Source: Schistocerca nitens
Taxonomy: Eukaryota > Arthropoda > Insecta > Orthoptera > Acrididae
DNA: 64,000 nt
Direction of reading: 5' to 3'
NCBI RefSeq assembly: GCF_023898315.1
Contig: NC_064622.1
Location: 358,589,234-358,653,233, forward strand
The notes beneath the pieces are model-generated. The model was not told where the DNA came from. It did not search any database and saw only the letters and a list, made by a program, of their open reading frames with translations. The stretch's first letter is position 1, and each line of letters opens with the position of its first letter. A program made the translations under genes and the position numbers. Of the stretch, positions 43,011 to 54,339 are shown piece by piece.

Positions 43011-43760
43011 CACTCTAAGACAAAAAAAATTATGCATCATAAAGGAATTATCCAAACTGGATAGAAGTCAGAAGATGTGATGTACATATGATTAAAATTT
43101 CAGAAAAATTGGATGATTTATTCATTAGTTTGAGTTTCATAAATTGAGCAAGTCAATGAAGTGTTGGTTCACCTCTGGTCCTTATGCAAGCAGTTATTTG
43201 ACTCGGCATTGATTGGTGGTGTTGCTGGCTGTCCTCCTGAGAGATGCTGTGCTAAATGGTGTGTTAAGATTATCAGCAGCACCCTTGCAGCATAGTGGTG
43301 CACCAACACTATTCAAGCACCGTTTTGTTGCCCTTCGTAGCAGGCCATCCTGGGCTTACATTTCAGCAAAATAATGGCCACCCACACACAGCAAGAGCTT
43401 CTACTGCTTGTCTTCATGCTTGCCAAACCCTACCAGGGGCAGCAACATCACTGGACCTCTCCTTAATTGAGAACATTTGTAGCATTATGAGCAAGGCCTT
43501 CCAACCAGCTTGTGATTTTGACGATTTAATCCACCAATTGGACAGAATTTGGCACAATATTCCTCAGGAGTACATCCAACAACTCTATCAATACCAAGCT
43601 AAATAACTGCTTGCGTAAGGGCCAGAGGTGGACAAAGACGTTATTGACTTGCTCAATTTGTGAAGCTATTCCTCTTGAATAAATAATCCAATTTTTCTGA
43701 AATTGTAATCATTTGCTTGTCTAAACAAGTACATCACATCTACTGTCAGTTGGAATACTC
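43011..43760 (+). mobile_element. Tc1-like transposon, internally deleted
   Basis: The left end CACTCTAAGACAAAAAAAAT follows TA (43009-43010). An inner inverted repeat (ATTTCAGAAAAATTGGATGA near 43098) returns reversed at 43685-43720. The frame 43295-43606 keeps only the transposase C-terminus: GLTFQQNNGHPHTARAS (catalytic region, Asn for Asp), TSLDLSLIENICSIMSKA (SPDLSPIENVWD-like Glu) and the terminal IPQEYIQQL. The first two thirds of the gene are absent. Confidence 0.8.
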
Positions 43761-44515
43761 CCATGTTAATTACATAGAAAGAGCACTGAGGAGACTCTGC
43801 AGTTTGATTGGAATTGCTATCTGATTTACAGTTCCAATTTAATCCATTTTTTAAACTAATTTTTGTATCAGGAACAGTGAGTGCGCAAGAACAATAATAT
43901 CAACAGCACTTGTAAGGAAGGCATTAGTTCCTGTGCCACATACATTCCCTTTCCTGATATTTGAAGGATTCCCTATTGAGAAACTACTTAGAATGAAAAA
44001 TTGTTGGAATTTTTTTACACCTGAGACACAGCTGAGATAAATATGTCAAGGTCACAGACTGAAGACTGCATGGTCTACATAATCCACCTGGTTAATGTAC
44101 TTTAGAACTCTTTAAATTTCTCTGATTATGAGTTAAAAATTGATCTTTAAATTCTCAATAGGCTTTTAATATGATGTACGTGATTGCAAGCATCACTCAG
44201 GAGCACATCGAATGTTTCTCTAATCTATTTTATTTCTTACTTTTAGCCAAATCATTTTACAAAACATTGACACTTTTTTTATAATTATTTTTTTTATTTT
44301 CATGTTTTGCTCAGAAAGCATGAAGAATAATATATTTAAATACCAACCAGTACTGGTATTTTATTATTATTAAGGGTACATAGATCAAAAGCAAGCAAAT
44401 GAGGTGTCAGTTGTCAATTTAAATGTCTATGTTTAACTTAGAATTTTAAATAGTGCTGGAGCATATTTGTCTGGTGGATTTTTCTTAATCACCCAGATTA
44501 CTTTCAAGCAATTAA
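43761..44515. other. AT-rich spacer, no gene seen
   Basis: No domain, repeat or RNA gene is recognised. Confidence 0.5.
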
Positions 44516-44519
44516 ATTG

Positions 44520-44850
44520 TTTCCAGTATGAATTTTCACTTTGCAGCAGAATATGCAAGCATTTTAAACTTCCCAGCAGATTAAAACTGTGAGACAGCCC
44601 GGGACTCAAACCTAGGACCTTTGCCTTTCATGGACAGGTGCTCTACTGACTGAGCAATCCAAGCATGATTCATAACCCACCTTCACATCTTTACTTCTGC
44701 TAGTGCCTCACCTCATACCTTTCAAACTTCACAGAAGTTCTCCTGCACATAATGCTGGACTAGCACTCCTGTAAGAAAGAATATTGCAGAGACATAGCTC
44801 AGTGACAGCCTGGAGCATAGCTTAGCGACAGCCTGGAGGACTGTTTCCAA
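44520..44850 (-). repeat. tRNA-like repeat, copy 1
   Basis: Read on the minus strand, 44600-44670 is strongly tRNA-like: TTGCTCAGTCAGTAGAGCAC (A-box/D-arm) and GGTTTGAGTCCC (B-box), spaced as in a tRNA. The rest (44680-44850) is unique, ending with a 23-base phrase repeated twice (GCTCAGTGACAGCCTGGAG, 44799-44841). The same repeat follows at 44851. Confidence 0.75.
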
Positions 44851-44957
44851 AATGAATTTTTCATTCTGCAGCAGAGTGTGAATTGATTTGAAATTTTCTG
44901 GCAGTTTAAGACTGTGTGTCAGAGCAGGACTTGAATCTGAGACCTTCGGCTTTCCTG

Positions 44958-46245
44958 CGTAATTTGGAAAAGGGCACAGGTCATCCCCGTTTTCAAGAAG
45001 GGACGTCGAACAGATGTGCAGAACTATAGACCTATATCTCTAACGTCGATCAGTTGCAGAATTTTGGAACACGTATTATGTTCGAGTATAGTGACTTTTC
45101 TGGATACTAGAAATCTACTCTGTAGGAATCAGCATGGGTTTCGAAAAAGACGGTCATGCGAAACCCAGCTCGCGCTATTCGTCCACGAGACTCAGAGGGC
45201 CATTGACACGGGTTCACAGGTAGATGCTGTGTTTCTTGACTTCCGCAAGGCGTTCGATACAGTTCCCCACAGTCGTTTAATGAACAAAATAAGAACATAT
45301 GGACTATCAGACCAATTGTGTGATTGGATTGAAGAGTTTCTAGATAACAGAACGCAGCATGTCATTCTCAATGGAGAGAAGTCTTCCGAAGTAAGAGTGA
45401 TTTCAGGTGTGCCGCAGGGTAGTGTCATAGGACCCTTGCTATTCACAATATACATAAATGACCTTGTGGATGACATCGGAAGTTCACTGAGGCTTTTTGC
45501 AGATGATGCTGTGGTGTATCGAGAGGTTGTAACAATGGAAAATTGTACTGAAATGCAGGAGGATCTGCAGCGAATTGACGCATGGTGCAGGGAATGGCAA
45601 TTGAATCTCAATGTAGACAAGTGTAATTTGCTGCGAATACATAGAAAGATAGATCCCTTATCATTTAGCTACAAAATAGCAGGACAGCAACTGGAAGCAG
45701 TTAATTCCATAAATTGTCTGGGAGTAGGCATTAGGAGTGATTTAAAATGGAATGATCATATAAAGTTGATCGTCGGTAAAGCAGATGCCAGACTGAGATT
45801 CATTGGAAGAATCCTAAGGAAATGCAATCCGAAAACAAAGGAAGTAGGTTACAGTACGCTTGCTCGCCCACTGCTTGAATACTGCTCAGCAGTGTGGGAT
45901 CCGTACCAGATAGGGTTGATAGAAGAGATAGAGAAGATCCAATGGAGAGCAGCGCACTTCGTTACAGGATCATTTAGTAATCGTGAAAGCGTTACGGAGA
46001 TGATAGATAAACTCCAGTGGAAGACTCTGCGGGAGAGACGCTCAGTAGCTCGGTACGGGCTTTTGTTAAAGTTTCGAGAACATACCTTCACCGAAGAGTC
46101 AAGCAGTATATTGCTCCCTCCTATGTATATCTCGCGGAGAGACCATGAGGATAAAGTCAGAGGGATTAGAGCCCACACAGAAGCATACCGACAATCCTTC
46201 TTTCCACGAACGATACGAGACTGGAATAGAAGGGAGAACCGATAG
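44958..46245 (+). CDS. CR1-like reverse transcriptase, C-terminal two thirds, intact frame
   Basis: Open from 44958 (VIWKRAQVIPVFKKGRRTDV, fingers) through an internal ATG at 45016 to the stop at 46245, with no lesion. NYRPISLTSISCRILEHVL, FRKRRSCETQLALF, motif A AVFLDFRKAFDTVPH, motif B' SGVPQGSVIGPLLFTIYIND, catalytic LRLFADDAVVYREV, then WQLNLNVDKCNLLRIHRK and CLGVGIRSDLKWNDHIKLI (thumb). The C-terminal region ends FFPRTIRDWNR. RT copies LINE RNA at the target site. This copy lacks the endonuclease and ORF1, so it is not autonomous, and its expression is not shown. Confidence 0.85.
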
Positions 46246-46316
46246 AGGTACTCAGGGTACCCTCCGCCACACACCGTCAGGTGGCTTGCGGAGTATGGAT
46301 GTAGATGTAGATGTAG
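44958..46316 (+). mobile_element. CR1-like LINE, 5' truncated, open RT
   Basis: A 1.36-kb insertion starting in the RT fingers and ending GGTGGCTTGCGGAGTATGGA then (TGTAGA)3. It sits inside the tRNA-like repeat. It is the best-preserved copy of the family also seen at 165-1810, 4496-4790, 26225-26362, 50195-50330 and 50786-52045. Confidence 0.9.
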
Positions 46317-46610
46317 AAATGCTCTACTGACTGAGCTATCCAAGCGCAACCCATGACCCGCCCTCACAGTTTTACTTCCACCATTACCTCATCCCCTACT
46401 CCAAACATACATCTATTCTTCCAGGAGTGCTAGTCCCACACAGTATGCTGGAAAACTTCTGTGAAGTTTGGAAGATAGGAGATGAAGTTCTAGTGGAAAC
46501 AGAGCTGTGAGGGTAAATCATGATTTGTGCTTGGTCCGATCAGTTAGTAGAGCACTTGCTCAGGAAAAGCAAAAGTCCCAGGTTCAAGGCCCGCTCTAAC
46601 TACTCCAGCT

Positions 46611-49030
46611 GCTGTGACTACACTCCTAGCAATAACTGGTTAATTTCTCTCTTCATTTTGAAGTTATTTACATGCATTAGGTATGAGTAGTATCTGCACT
46701 ATGTTTCATACAAATTCATTATTCCTATCATAATTTTTAATCTACTGATTGCAATAATATACATAGTTTTACTGAAAATTGTGTGAATTAAAAGTTGCTG
46801 ATAATTGAACTTATCATAATGATGCAGGGATAGATTTTGAGTGAGCTAATCAGTCATATTAGACATACTGAACTTCACTAGTAGAAAGCTAAGAATCCAG
46901 ACTTTACAACAACATGGTTAAATTTTCCTAAAACTAATTAACTTAGAGAAATTGCAATCAAAGTTTGCAGCCATCGAAAATTTCTGTTCCCAATTTAAAC
47001 ATTGTGCTTGTTAGATTCCAGCTTTCACTGCTATACTTCTGTTGCCTTAAATTTTCCGAACTGAATGACACCCTTTATCAATTAATTAAGAATGTCCATA
47101 AATTATTATAAGTGTAAATATGGTTGCCATACTTGTAATTAGGGAATTCACAGCATAGATACACTAAATAGTTCTGTTATCTTTTTTATTTCATTAACTG
47201 ACCTATCTATTACTGTATGTTAACAAAATTATTGTGGAAACACACGGCTCAGCCAAATTTGTAAAATCTAATATAGCAGTTTTTCAAACCATTACATTTT
47301 TCCAAAATCACAATATATCTGTACGTAAGTCTTTATAGGGCCAGCTTCACCCCAAAATCTTCATCCTGCATTCCGCTACCACCAAGGTTATATCTCCCTG
47401 TCACTATGATTAATGTATTTGTGTAAATGTCACGTAATCTCGTACATTGTATCTTAATAAAAGCTCTTCAGAAAAAGTTAAGTTCACAGCTAAACATCGA
47501 TCATGCAGTGTTTCATGGTCTCTACCAGCTAATAATGCGTCAATTGCTCAGTAACAACTATATAAATGTATGTTTATCATTACCAGCTGTTGTGCAACTT
47601 ATTATGTCCACTAACTGTAATTTGGTACCAAACTGAGATTGTTCATTTTTCAGACTTCAAATACAAAATTGTAAATCTCTTACTGTGATACTGTGTGAGG
47701 GGATTGCAAAAATGCATACCTTTAAACAACCATTTCACATGAAAACTGGAACTGGTCATCATGTATATAATAAGAATAAATGTGAAAAATGTCACCTCAA
47801 TTAACACCTTTGATATGTCACCCAAGACTCATTAGCTGCATTAGAGACTAGGGTATCATCTTGAAATTGTTAGAAGTGGTGTGATGTACATTAATGGAAT
47901 ATTTCCGATAACACCAGTTTTACAGCAAGTTGACAAACTTTCTTCATTGAGACACTGATAGCAGGATAAAGGTTTTCAGAAAGCTTGGATTTCAATTAAC
48001 TCTTGGTTTGGGTATGAAAATTTGGATCAAAATGTTCTCTCAAATCTCTGATTAAATTTTTCTCAATTACCTCATTTACTTTCAAGCAATTACACCGTTT
48101 ATTGAAAAACTAGACCTCATGTTGGACGATACGATATCCCATTTGTCCATTTCTGACTGTTCTTTTGGCTGTGAAAAATACATTTGTTTTTTGCAAACCC
48201 ATACCTCATGCTGATCAATTTCATACGCCATTTGTCCATTTTTCACTCTTCATTTGCCTATGAAAATTCGGTCAAACACCCACTGCATAATTTATAGGAG
48301 GCTTTATTTTCTCTCCACTCAAACATTTGACCAGTTACATGGATAAGAAAATAGAAACATGTTTACTCATTTATATAGGTGGCATATGTGAGAGTACAGA
48401 ATTTGGCTGAATTAAGTTTGCAGTTTTCTTTATGAAACTTTATGGTAATTTTATTATAATTTTAATAATAATTAAATGAGATAAGACTAGTACAGAAAGT
48501 TGTTATTTATGCATATGCTATGTTAACATATTTGTTTTCTGTTTTTATTATTTGTTTGAGGTACACTACAGGTGGTGTGTGGTGGCTGAGTTTGTAAGCA
48601 AGAAACCTTACATCACAATAGGTGCTCGCATGGAGCTGCCAATGCTGTATAGAGTGTCAAGGAGGACCTCAGTGTACCCTTTGCTATGAAAAACCATGGA
48701 GAAACCAGTTAACGATAACAAATGTGTCCAATAGGAATTGATGTAAAGTTTTAGTTTCAGTGTGAGCTCAGTCGCTGCTCAACATTTGTAATCATATTTG
48801 TATATATAATAAAAGTTTATAATTATTTGAAAAATGTGGAAATTACTCAACTCAAATAGTAACAGAAATTTATTTATTACAATCAAAGGATAAATGTATC
48901 CAGAATTGGTGTCCACTTTTATCACACAAAACAGCAGGTGAGTGCTTTTGTATTGTGAGCACTGAAGTAGAAAGCACACAACCTTCCTTAATGGTTCTCT
49001 GAAAGACCGACAAATACTGGAACACAAGAA
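46611..49030. other. AT-rich spacer, no gene seen
   Basis: About 2.4 kb with only short random frames. No domains or RNA genes are recognised. Confidence 0.5.
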
Positions 49031-49031
49031 T

Positions 49032-49197
49032 GAGCACTTGCGAATATGAACCAAATATGACCCAATGCTATTTGCTCACACTTGCTTAATGTTTACCCCA
49101 TAGAGACCACTAGGAGCACTTGCGAATGTGAACCAAATACGACCCAATGCTATTTGCTCACACTTTCTTAAAGTTTACCCCATAGAGAACGCTAGTT
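49032..49197 (+). repeat. 82-bp tandem duplication
   Basis: GCACTTGCGAATATGAACCA at 49034 repeats as GCACTTGCGAATGTGAACCA at 49116. The following 60 bases (AATGCTATTTGCTCACACTT) match with a few changes. Period 82. Confidence 0.92.
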
Positions 49198-49467
49198 GGT
49201 TGATGGACATTCCCTTATGGTAGCCTTGGTTTAAATGAGGCCTTATTGATACACTAGGATATCTTGACCTAACTCTTAACCCCAAAGTAACTTGGTGTTC
49301 CTTGTTTGCTATCCATCAAAACGCCTACTACAGACTAAAATTACTAAAACTATTAACAGTTTGTTCATGGGAATTACACCCTTGCATCATCTTCCACTTC
49401 CACAAAAACCTTATTCTACTGATTCTTATTTCTGCCATCATAGACTGCATTGCAGACCCGTAAAATA

Positions 49468-50037
49468 CAGGGTGATTCAAAAAGAATACCACAACTTTAA
49501 AAATGTGTATTTAATGAAAGAAACATAATATAACCTTCTGTTATACATCATTACAAAGAGTATTTAAAAAGGTTTTTTTTCACTCAAAAAGAAGTTCAGA
49601 GATGTTCAATATGGCCCCCTCCAGACACTCGAGCAATATCAACCCGATACTCCAACTCGTTCCACACTCTCTGTAGCATATCAGGCGTAACAGTTTGGAT
49701 AGCTGCTGTTATTCTCTGTAAACTGTTTATACCAACGTTTAATACACCACCTATCAGGAGGTTTAACACCATACTTCGTTCGAAATGCACGCTGAACAAC
49801 TGTCGTCGAGTCACTTCTGCCGTACTCAATAACACAAAAAGCTTTCTGTTGAGCGGTCGCCATCTTAGCATCAACTGACGCTGACGCCTAGTCAACAGCG
49901 CCTCAAGCGAACAAATGTACAACTAAATGAAACTTTATAGCTCCCTTAATTCGCCGACAGATAGTGCTTAGCTCTGCCTTTTGTCGTTGCAGGGTTTTAA
50001 ATTCCTAAAGTTGTGGTATTCTTTTTGAATCACCCTG
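49468..50037 (-). mobile_element. mini-transposon with 32-bp perfect terminal repeats
   Basis: The ends 49468-49499 and 50006-50037 are perfect inverted copies of a 32-base repeat that starts CAGGGTGATTCAAAAAGAAT, with TA duplications at 49466-49467 and 50038-50039. The inside is a deleted mariner-like transposase on the minus strand: the ATG at 49863 starts MATAQQKAFCVIEYGRS..RAFRTKYGVKPP (N-terminal HTH), joined through a one-frame shift to the extreme C-terminus MLQRVWNELEYRVDIARVSG and HIEHL (ending at 49596). The whole catalytic core is gone. Confidence 0.92.
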
Positions 50038-50194
50038 TATTACCAGTCTTTACCAGTCCTAGGAAAATGCTTTCCAAGTTTTCCCCATGGTGACACCCTT
50101 CTAATGTATACACTTCCATGAGACACCCTTTCACTATTCTATTGCAGAACATCATATTTTAAAGAAATATTAATTTTTATAATTATAAGTACAG

Positions 50195-50330
50195 TATAAA
50201 CAACTATTGCGAGAAATCTACTAACAAAGTTTCAAGAACTGGCTTTAAATGATGATTCTAGGAATATAGTACACCCTCCTCAGTATTGCTCGCATAGGGA
50301 TCATCAGGACAAGATTTAGAGGTACAACTG
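50195..50330 (+). mobile_element. CR1-like LINE fragment
   Basis: ACTAACAAAGTTTCAAGAAC and ATTCTAGGAATATAGTACAC match 4500-4590 closely. It breaks off at about 50330. Confidence 0.65.
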
Positions 50331-50379
50331 TTCACAGCTCAAAACAAATGTTTGCAGGTTAAATTACTGTTTACGGGTT

Positions 50380-50760
50380 CAATACTTTTCAGTACTATTA
50401 TGAATTCTGTGACTCAGGTGGGCTTGACAAGCTTAACAAATCTGTTTAATACTACTTTATATTTAGGGCAAATTCACACATAATGCCTCATCTAACTTTC
50501 TTAAATTTTCACATTTAACTGTTTTTATATTAGTCATAACAGAAAAAGCACTTTCACCTGAATGTGTTGTACAATACTGCAGAAAAATGATGAGTGCTCA
50601 TTTACTCAGGTGAGTTAATGCATAGAAATTCAGAAGTTGCTTGTACACACAAGTTTTAACGTGCAGTTTCTCTTGTCTGCCAGGTCACAAGTGCTGAAAA
50701 GTGTGAAAGGATTTCTTATCCATCATACTGGTTTATGTCTAGGAAAATGTCCATCAAATC
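50380..50760 (-). pseudogene. hAT/ZBED5-like transposase, C-terminal part
   Basis: The minus-strand frame reads QYCTTHSGESAFSVMTNIKT then NLRKLDEALCVNLP and a stop near 50463. It is the C-terminal dimerisation block of hAT transposases (CExxFSxxxxIKTxxRxxL). It is the missing end of the gene at 52046-53323, separated by a CR1 insertion. Its ordinary role is transposase dimer contact. Confidence 0.7.
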
Positions 50761-50784
50761 TCTCTCTCTCTCTCTCTCTCTCTC
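50759..50784. repeat. (TC)13 microsatellite
   Basis: Uninterrupted dinucleotide run at the junction between the hAT remnant and the CR1 tail. Confidence 0.95.
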
Positions 50785-50785
50785 A

Positions 50786-52045
50786 GTTGCACACCTACGT
50801 CTACGTCCATACTCTGCAAACCACCACAAAGTTCATGGCAGAAGGTACATCTCATTGTCCCAGTTATTAAGGTTTCTTTTCATTTCATTCACATATGAAG
50901 TGCTGGAAGAATGATTGGCTGAATGCCTCCTGCATGCTGTAATTACCGTGATTTTTCCTCATGATCCCTATGAGAGTGATACTTAGGGGGTTGTAGTGTA
51001 TTCCCAGAGTCATAACTTATAGCCGGTTCTTGAAACTTCGTTAGATTTCTTGGGAAAGTTTGTGTCTATTTTCAAGACTCTGCCAGTTCATTTTCTTCGG
51101 CATCACTGTAACACTCTCTCACAGGTCAAACAACTCTATAACCATTTGTGCCGCCTTCCTCTGTATGCGTTCAGTATCCTCTGTTAGCCCTATTTTGTAT
51201 GGGTCCCATGCACTTGAGCAGTACTCTCAAATTGGTCGTACGAGTGATTCATAAGCAATCTCCTTTGTATACTGATTGCACTTCACCAGTATTCTACCAA
51301 TAAATCGAAGTCTACCACCTGCTTTACCCACCAATGAGCCTATGTGATCATTCCTTCTCATATCCCTACGAAGTGTTACAGCCAGGTATTTGTACGAGTT
51401 GGCCAATTTCAGCTGTAACTCACTGATATTATAGGATACCAAGTTTTTTTTTCATTTTGTGAAGTGCACACTTTTACATTTCTGAATGTTTAAAGCAATT
51501 TGCCAATCTTCGCACCATTTTTAAATCTTATCAAGATATGACTGAATATTTATGCAGCTTCTTTGAGACTGTACTTCCTTATATTTAACCGCATCACCTG
51601 CAAAAAGCATTACATGAACAGCAAGGATCCCAACACACTTCCCTGAGGCACACTCGAAATTACTTCTACATCTGAAGATGACACACTATCCAAAATAACT
51701 TGATGTGTTCTCCCTACCAAAAAGCATTCAGTCTAGTCGCAAATTTCACATTATAACCCATATGATTCAACTTCTGACAATAAGCATAGGTGTGGCACTG
51801 AGTCAAAACTTGGAAATCAAGAAATACTGCAGCTACCTGGTTGCCTTGATCCAATGCTTCCAGTATGTCACGTGAAAAATGTGCAAGTTGGGTTTCACAT
51901 GATCAATGTTTTCAGAATGTTAGTTGGCATGGAGGAGGTCATTCCATTCGAGAAACCTCATTATGTTTTAGCTCGGAATATGTTCTAACATTCTACAACA
52001 AATCAGTGTCGAAGATATGGTCATGAGTCAATGACTGTATTTGTT
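50786..52045 (-). mobile_element. CR1-like LINE, decayed
   Basis: The 3' end lies at the left (CTACGTCTACGTCCATACTC is the inverse of the GTAGA-repeat tail). The frame 51227-51442 encodes ANSYKYLAVTLRRDMRRNDH then LRFIGRILVKCNQYTKE, matching WNDHI..LRFIGRILRKCNPKTKE of the copy at 45.7 kb. Further 5' pieces are CETQLAHFSRDILEALDQGN and the NDLLHAN stretch near 51930. Many stops; the RT centre is partly deleted. Confidence 0.8.
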
Positions 52046-53323
52046 ACTGATTATACATTTAAGATGTCCATGGAAATATTTCAAAATTGTGTTTTTTCAT
52101 TTTTCTCAAGCATATCTTGGCTTTATCTTTTAAGGATGCAATTTTATCTGTGGTGGTAAGAAGAATTAAATCCTTTTCTTGTAGATTAGTACTTGTCTTA
52201 TTGAGTATTTCAAATAAATCATAAATGAAAGCTAGCACTGGGCTACGCAATTCACCTTTCAATGCATAAACAAACTCTGTTTTGTTTTCTTGCTCAAATA
52301 ACTGCATCCAGAACTTCATACACATGACTAAGTATTCTCCCTCTGGACAGCCAATAGACTTGTGTATGGAGGAAGTGATTATAATTGCGTGTTTCTAGCT
52401 CACCACAGATTTGAGTGAAAAGTCTTGACTTGGAAGGCCTGCCTTTGATGTCATTTATCGTTTTAACAGTCTTGTCCAAAACAGATTTAAAACCCTTTTG
52501 AATTGTTTTTGCTATGAGCACTTCCATATGTAAAAAGCAGTGTGTAATAACAAAGTTTTCACTTCGTTGTTTGGCTGGTGTGAAGAATCCTTTTACGGAA
52601 CCTGTAATTGATGGGGTGCCATCTGTGCATATGCTGACAGAATTCTTCCACGACAAATTCAATGCCCCATGTAGCACTTATTACTGAAAAAATGTCTTTG
52701 CTTTTGGTAGTTAAGGGAATTTCCTAGCAGCAGAGACATTGAGTTTTAACTGAATGTTCAGTGTTTCTAGACATATCCTGGATATGTCTTCTGACTGTCT
52801 TATCAGCTAATGGAATTTGTTTAACATCATGTTCATATTCAGGGACAAACATTGGTTTGGCTTTGGCACTGCAACTACAAGAAGTAACATGAGTTTGCAT
52901 TAATCTCAGCTACAAGATAACTAGCTTCTTGAGATTTATCACATGGCTTACATTTCTTGGTAAACAAAGAACTTTGTGAGTCTTCTCTTAGAATTTCTTT
53001 GAAATAGTAAAAGCTTTTTCTTGTAAATGTCTGCACTTTGTTGAAATAAGGCACGGCAATTTATTCATTACCATGCTTGCACTGGAGTGCTTTTCTTCAC
53101 ATATCACACGCAACTGGTATAGGATACCATTCATCTCCACACCATATGAACCTCATTTTTAAGAATTCATCATACAGCCTTAGCCTCACTTTTGTTCTTG
53201 CTACAGCATGATGGTGTGGAACAAGCACAGAGCATTTGAGATAAGGAACATTGCTTGACTGTTGCTCTGCTCTGATGTTTCACAAACTGGCAAAGATATC
53301 TTTCTGACAATAAATTCATCCAT
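52046..53323 (-). pseudogene. hAT/ZBED5-like transposase, main part
   Basis: Starts at an ATG (53323) as MDEFIVRKISLPV, like many ZBED5-type proteins. A BED-finger trace follows (FIWCGDEWYPIPVA, near 53150). SQEASYLVAEINAN lies near 52910. The frame 52294-52677 has NSVSICTDGTPSITGSVKGF (catalytic Asp block), NFVITHCFLHMEVLIAKTI and HTQVYWLSRGRILSHVYEVL (the TxxxWLSRGxxLxR block). The frame 52059-52325 has FVYALKGELRSPVLAFIYDL then LQEKDLILLTTTDKIASLK. Several stops. Such genes are mostly hAT relics; some have been domesticated in animals, but this one is broken and split by a CR1 insertion. Confidence 0.8.
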
Positions 53324-53344
53324 TTTTAATGACTTCTGTAAATT

Positions 53345-54330
53345 ACATCACGAATGTCACAAATGAAGCAAAGACAGAAAATGTACAATCTCACATTATT
53401 GCCACACGAACAGATTGTTAAGACATGGACTGATAGTGTGTGCGCCAATGTACAGCAGCAGAAAAGAAACATCTAGTGCCATATCTAATTGGAAGTTACA
53501 TGCACAAAATAGTGGAATTCAACATACATGTCATTCATTTAATACATGATCTGATCAGTGGTTACACTGAACAAAGAGGATATTTTGCAGCACTTCATCA
53601 TAAGTTTTTTTGTTTTAGATTCTGAATTTACCAGTCTCACAACATCCTTGATGCTACTACTTGATACCTGCATTGTCAGGGTATCCAGTATGGAAAGCTC
53701 TTTCCTAGAACATTGTGCTTTCCATATCAACTTATCTTTCCTGTATACATTATTAGCTGATTAAATTGCCTCCTAAATACCTTTGTAAATCCTATACTTG
53801 GAAGATCGAAATCCACTGCCTCCACAAACCTCTCCTACCCTGGGCTGCTGCCCCTCCTTTCACCTCCACACCCTACCCCAAACAAGCTTCAACAGGCTAC
53901 CTCTTGCTAATATAAAATTCTGCTCTAGCATTTACTCAGCCCTTGCCCTTCTTAGCTCAAAGTTCCAATATCCCTCCAAACATCCTGGCCACCGTAACAT
54001 GACCTGCCTCTTCCTTGTCCCAGTGCCCACTTACCCATCACTTACCAGACAAACACTCACCCTCATGTCCCATGTGCTCGCAGATGTATTGATACTCAGA
54101 TCACGTAATAATTCTTGTCCAATCTGGAGTGATTCATACCTTCTGCATAACTCTACTTGGAAATAACCTCTGTGCACTTGCAAGAAGAAGCAACATCACC
54201 TATGGTATAGTACTCGCCAAAGCATCACTTACTGTCCCATAAAAAGGAATCTGTTTTTATTTAATTCATGTCAATTCTTCATACCTATATATTATATTTG
54301 TTTTAACACTGCTTTTTTAAAAATCGGCAA
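53345..54330. other. spacer with a C-rich stretch
   Basis: 53800-54110 is C-rich on the plus strand (CTGCTGCCCCTCCTTTCACC) with a proline/serine-rich frame (53798-54166) that looks like base-composition bias. No gene is recognised. Confidence 0.45.
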
Positions 54331-54339
54331 TATGGCCTG

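Larger units (their letters stand above)
44851..46610. repeat. tRNA-like foldback repeat, copy 2, split by a LINE
   Basis: The left part (44851-44957) starts as copy 1 (TTTTTCATTCTGCAGCAGAG) and enters the minus-strand tRNA-like region, which is cut at 44957 and resumes at 46317 (GCTCTACTGACTGAGCTATC). The right half (46445-46610) is an inverted second arm with a plus-strand tRNA-like end: GATCAGTTAGTAGAGCACTT and GGTTCAAGGCCC. Thus two tRNA-like units face outward in opposite orientation around a short core (CTCACAG ... CTGTGAG arms). Confidence 0.7.

Noticed and set aside
48900-49200. CRISPR-like repeat array
   Set aside because: Only two 82-base units without unique spacers, in eukaryotic DNA; a plain tandem duplication.
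53798-54166. 122-codon plus-strand frame
   Set aside because: Proline/serine/leucine-rich from C-rich DNA with no recognisable motif and no splice or start context.
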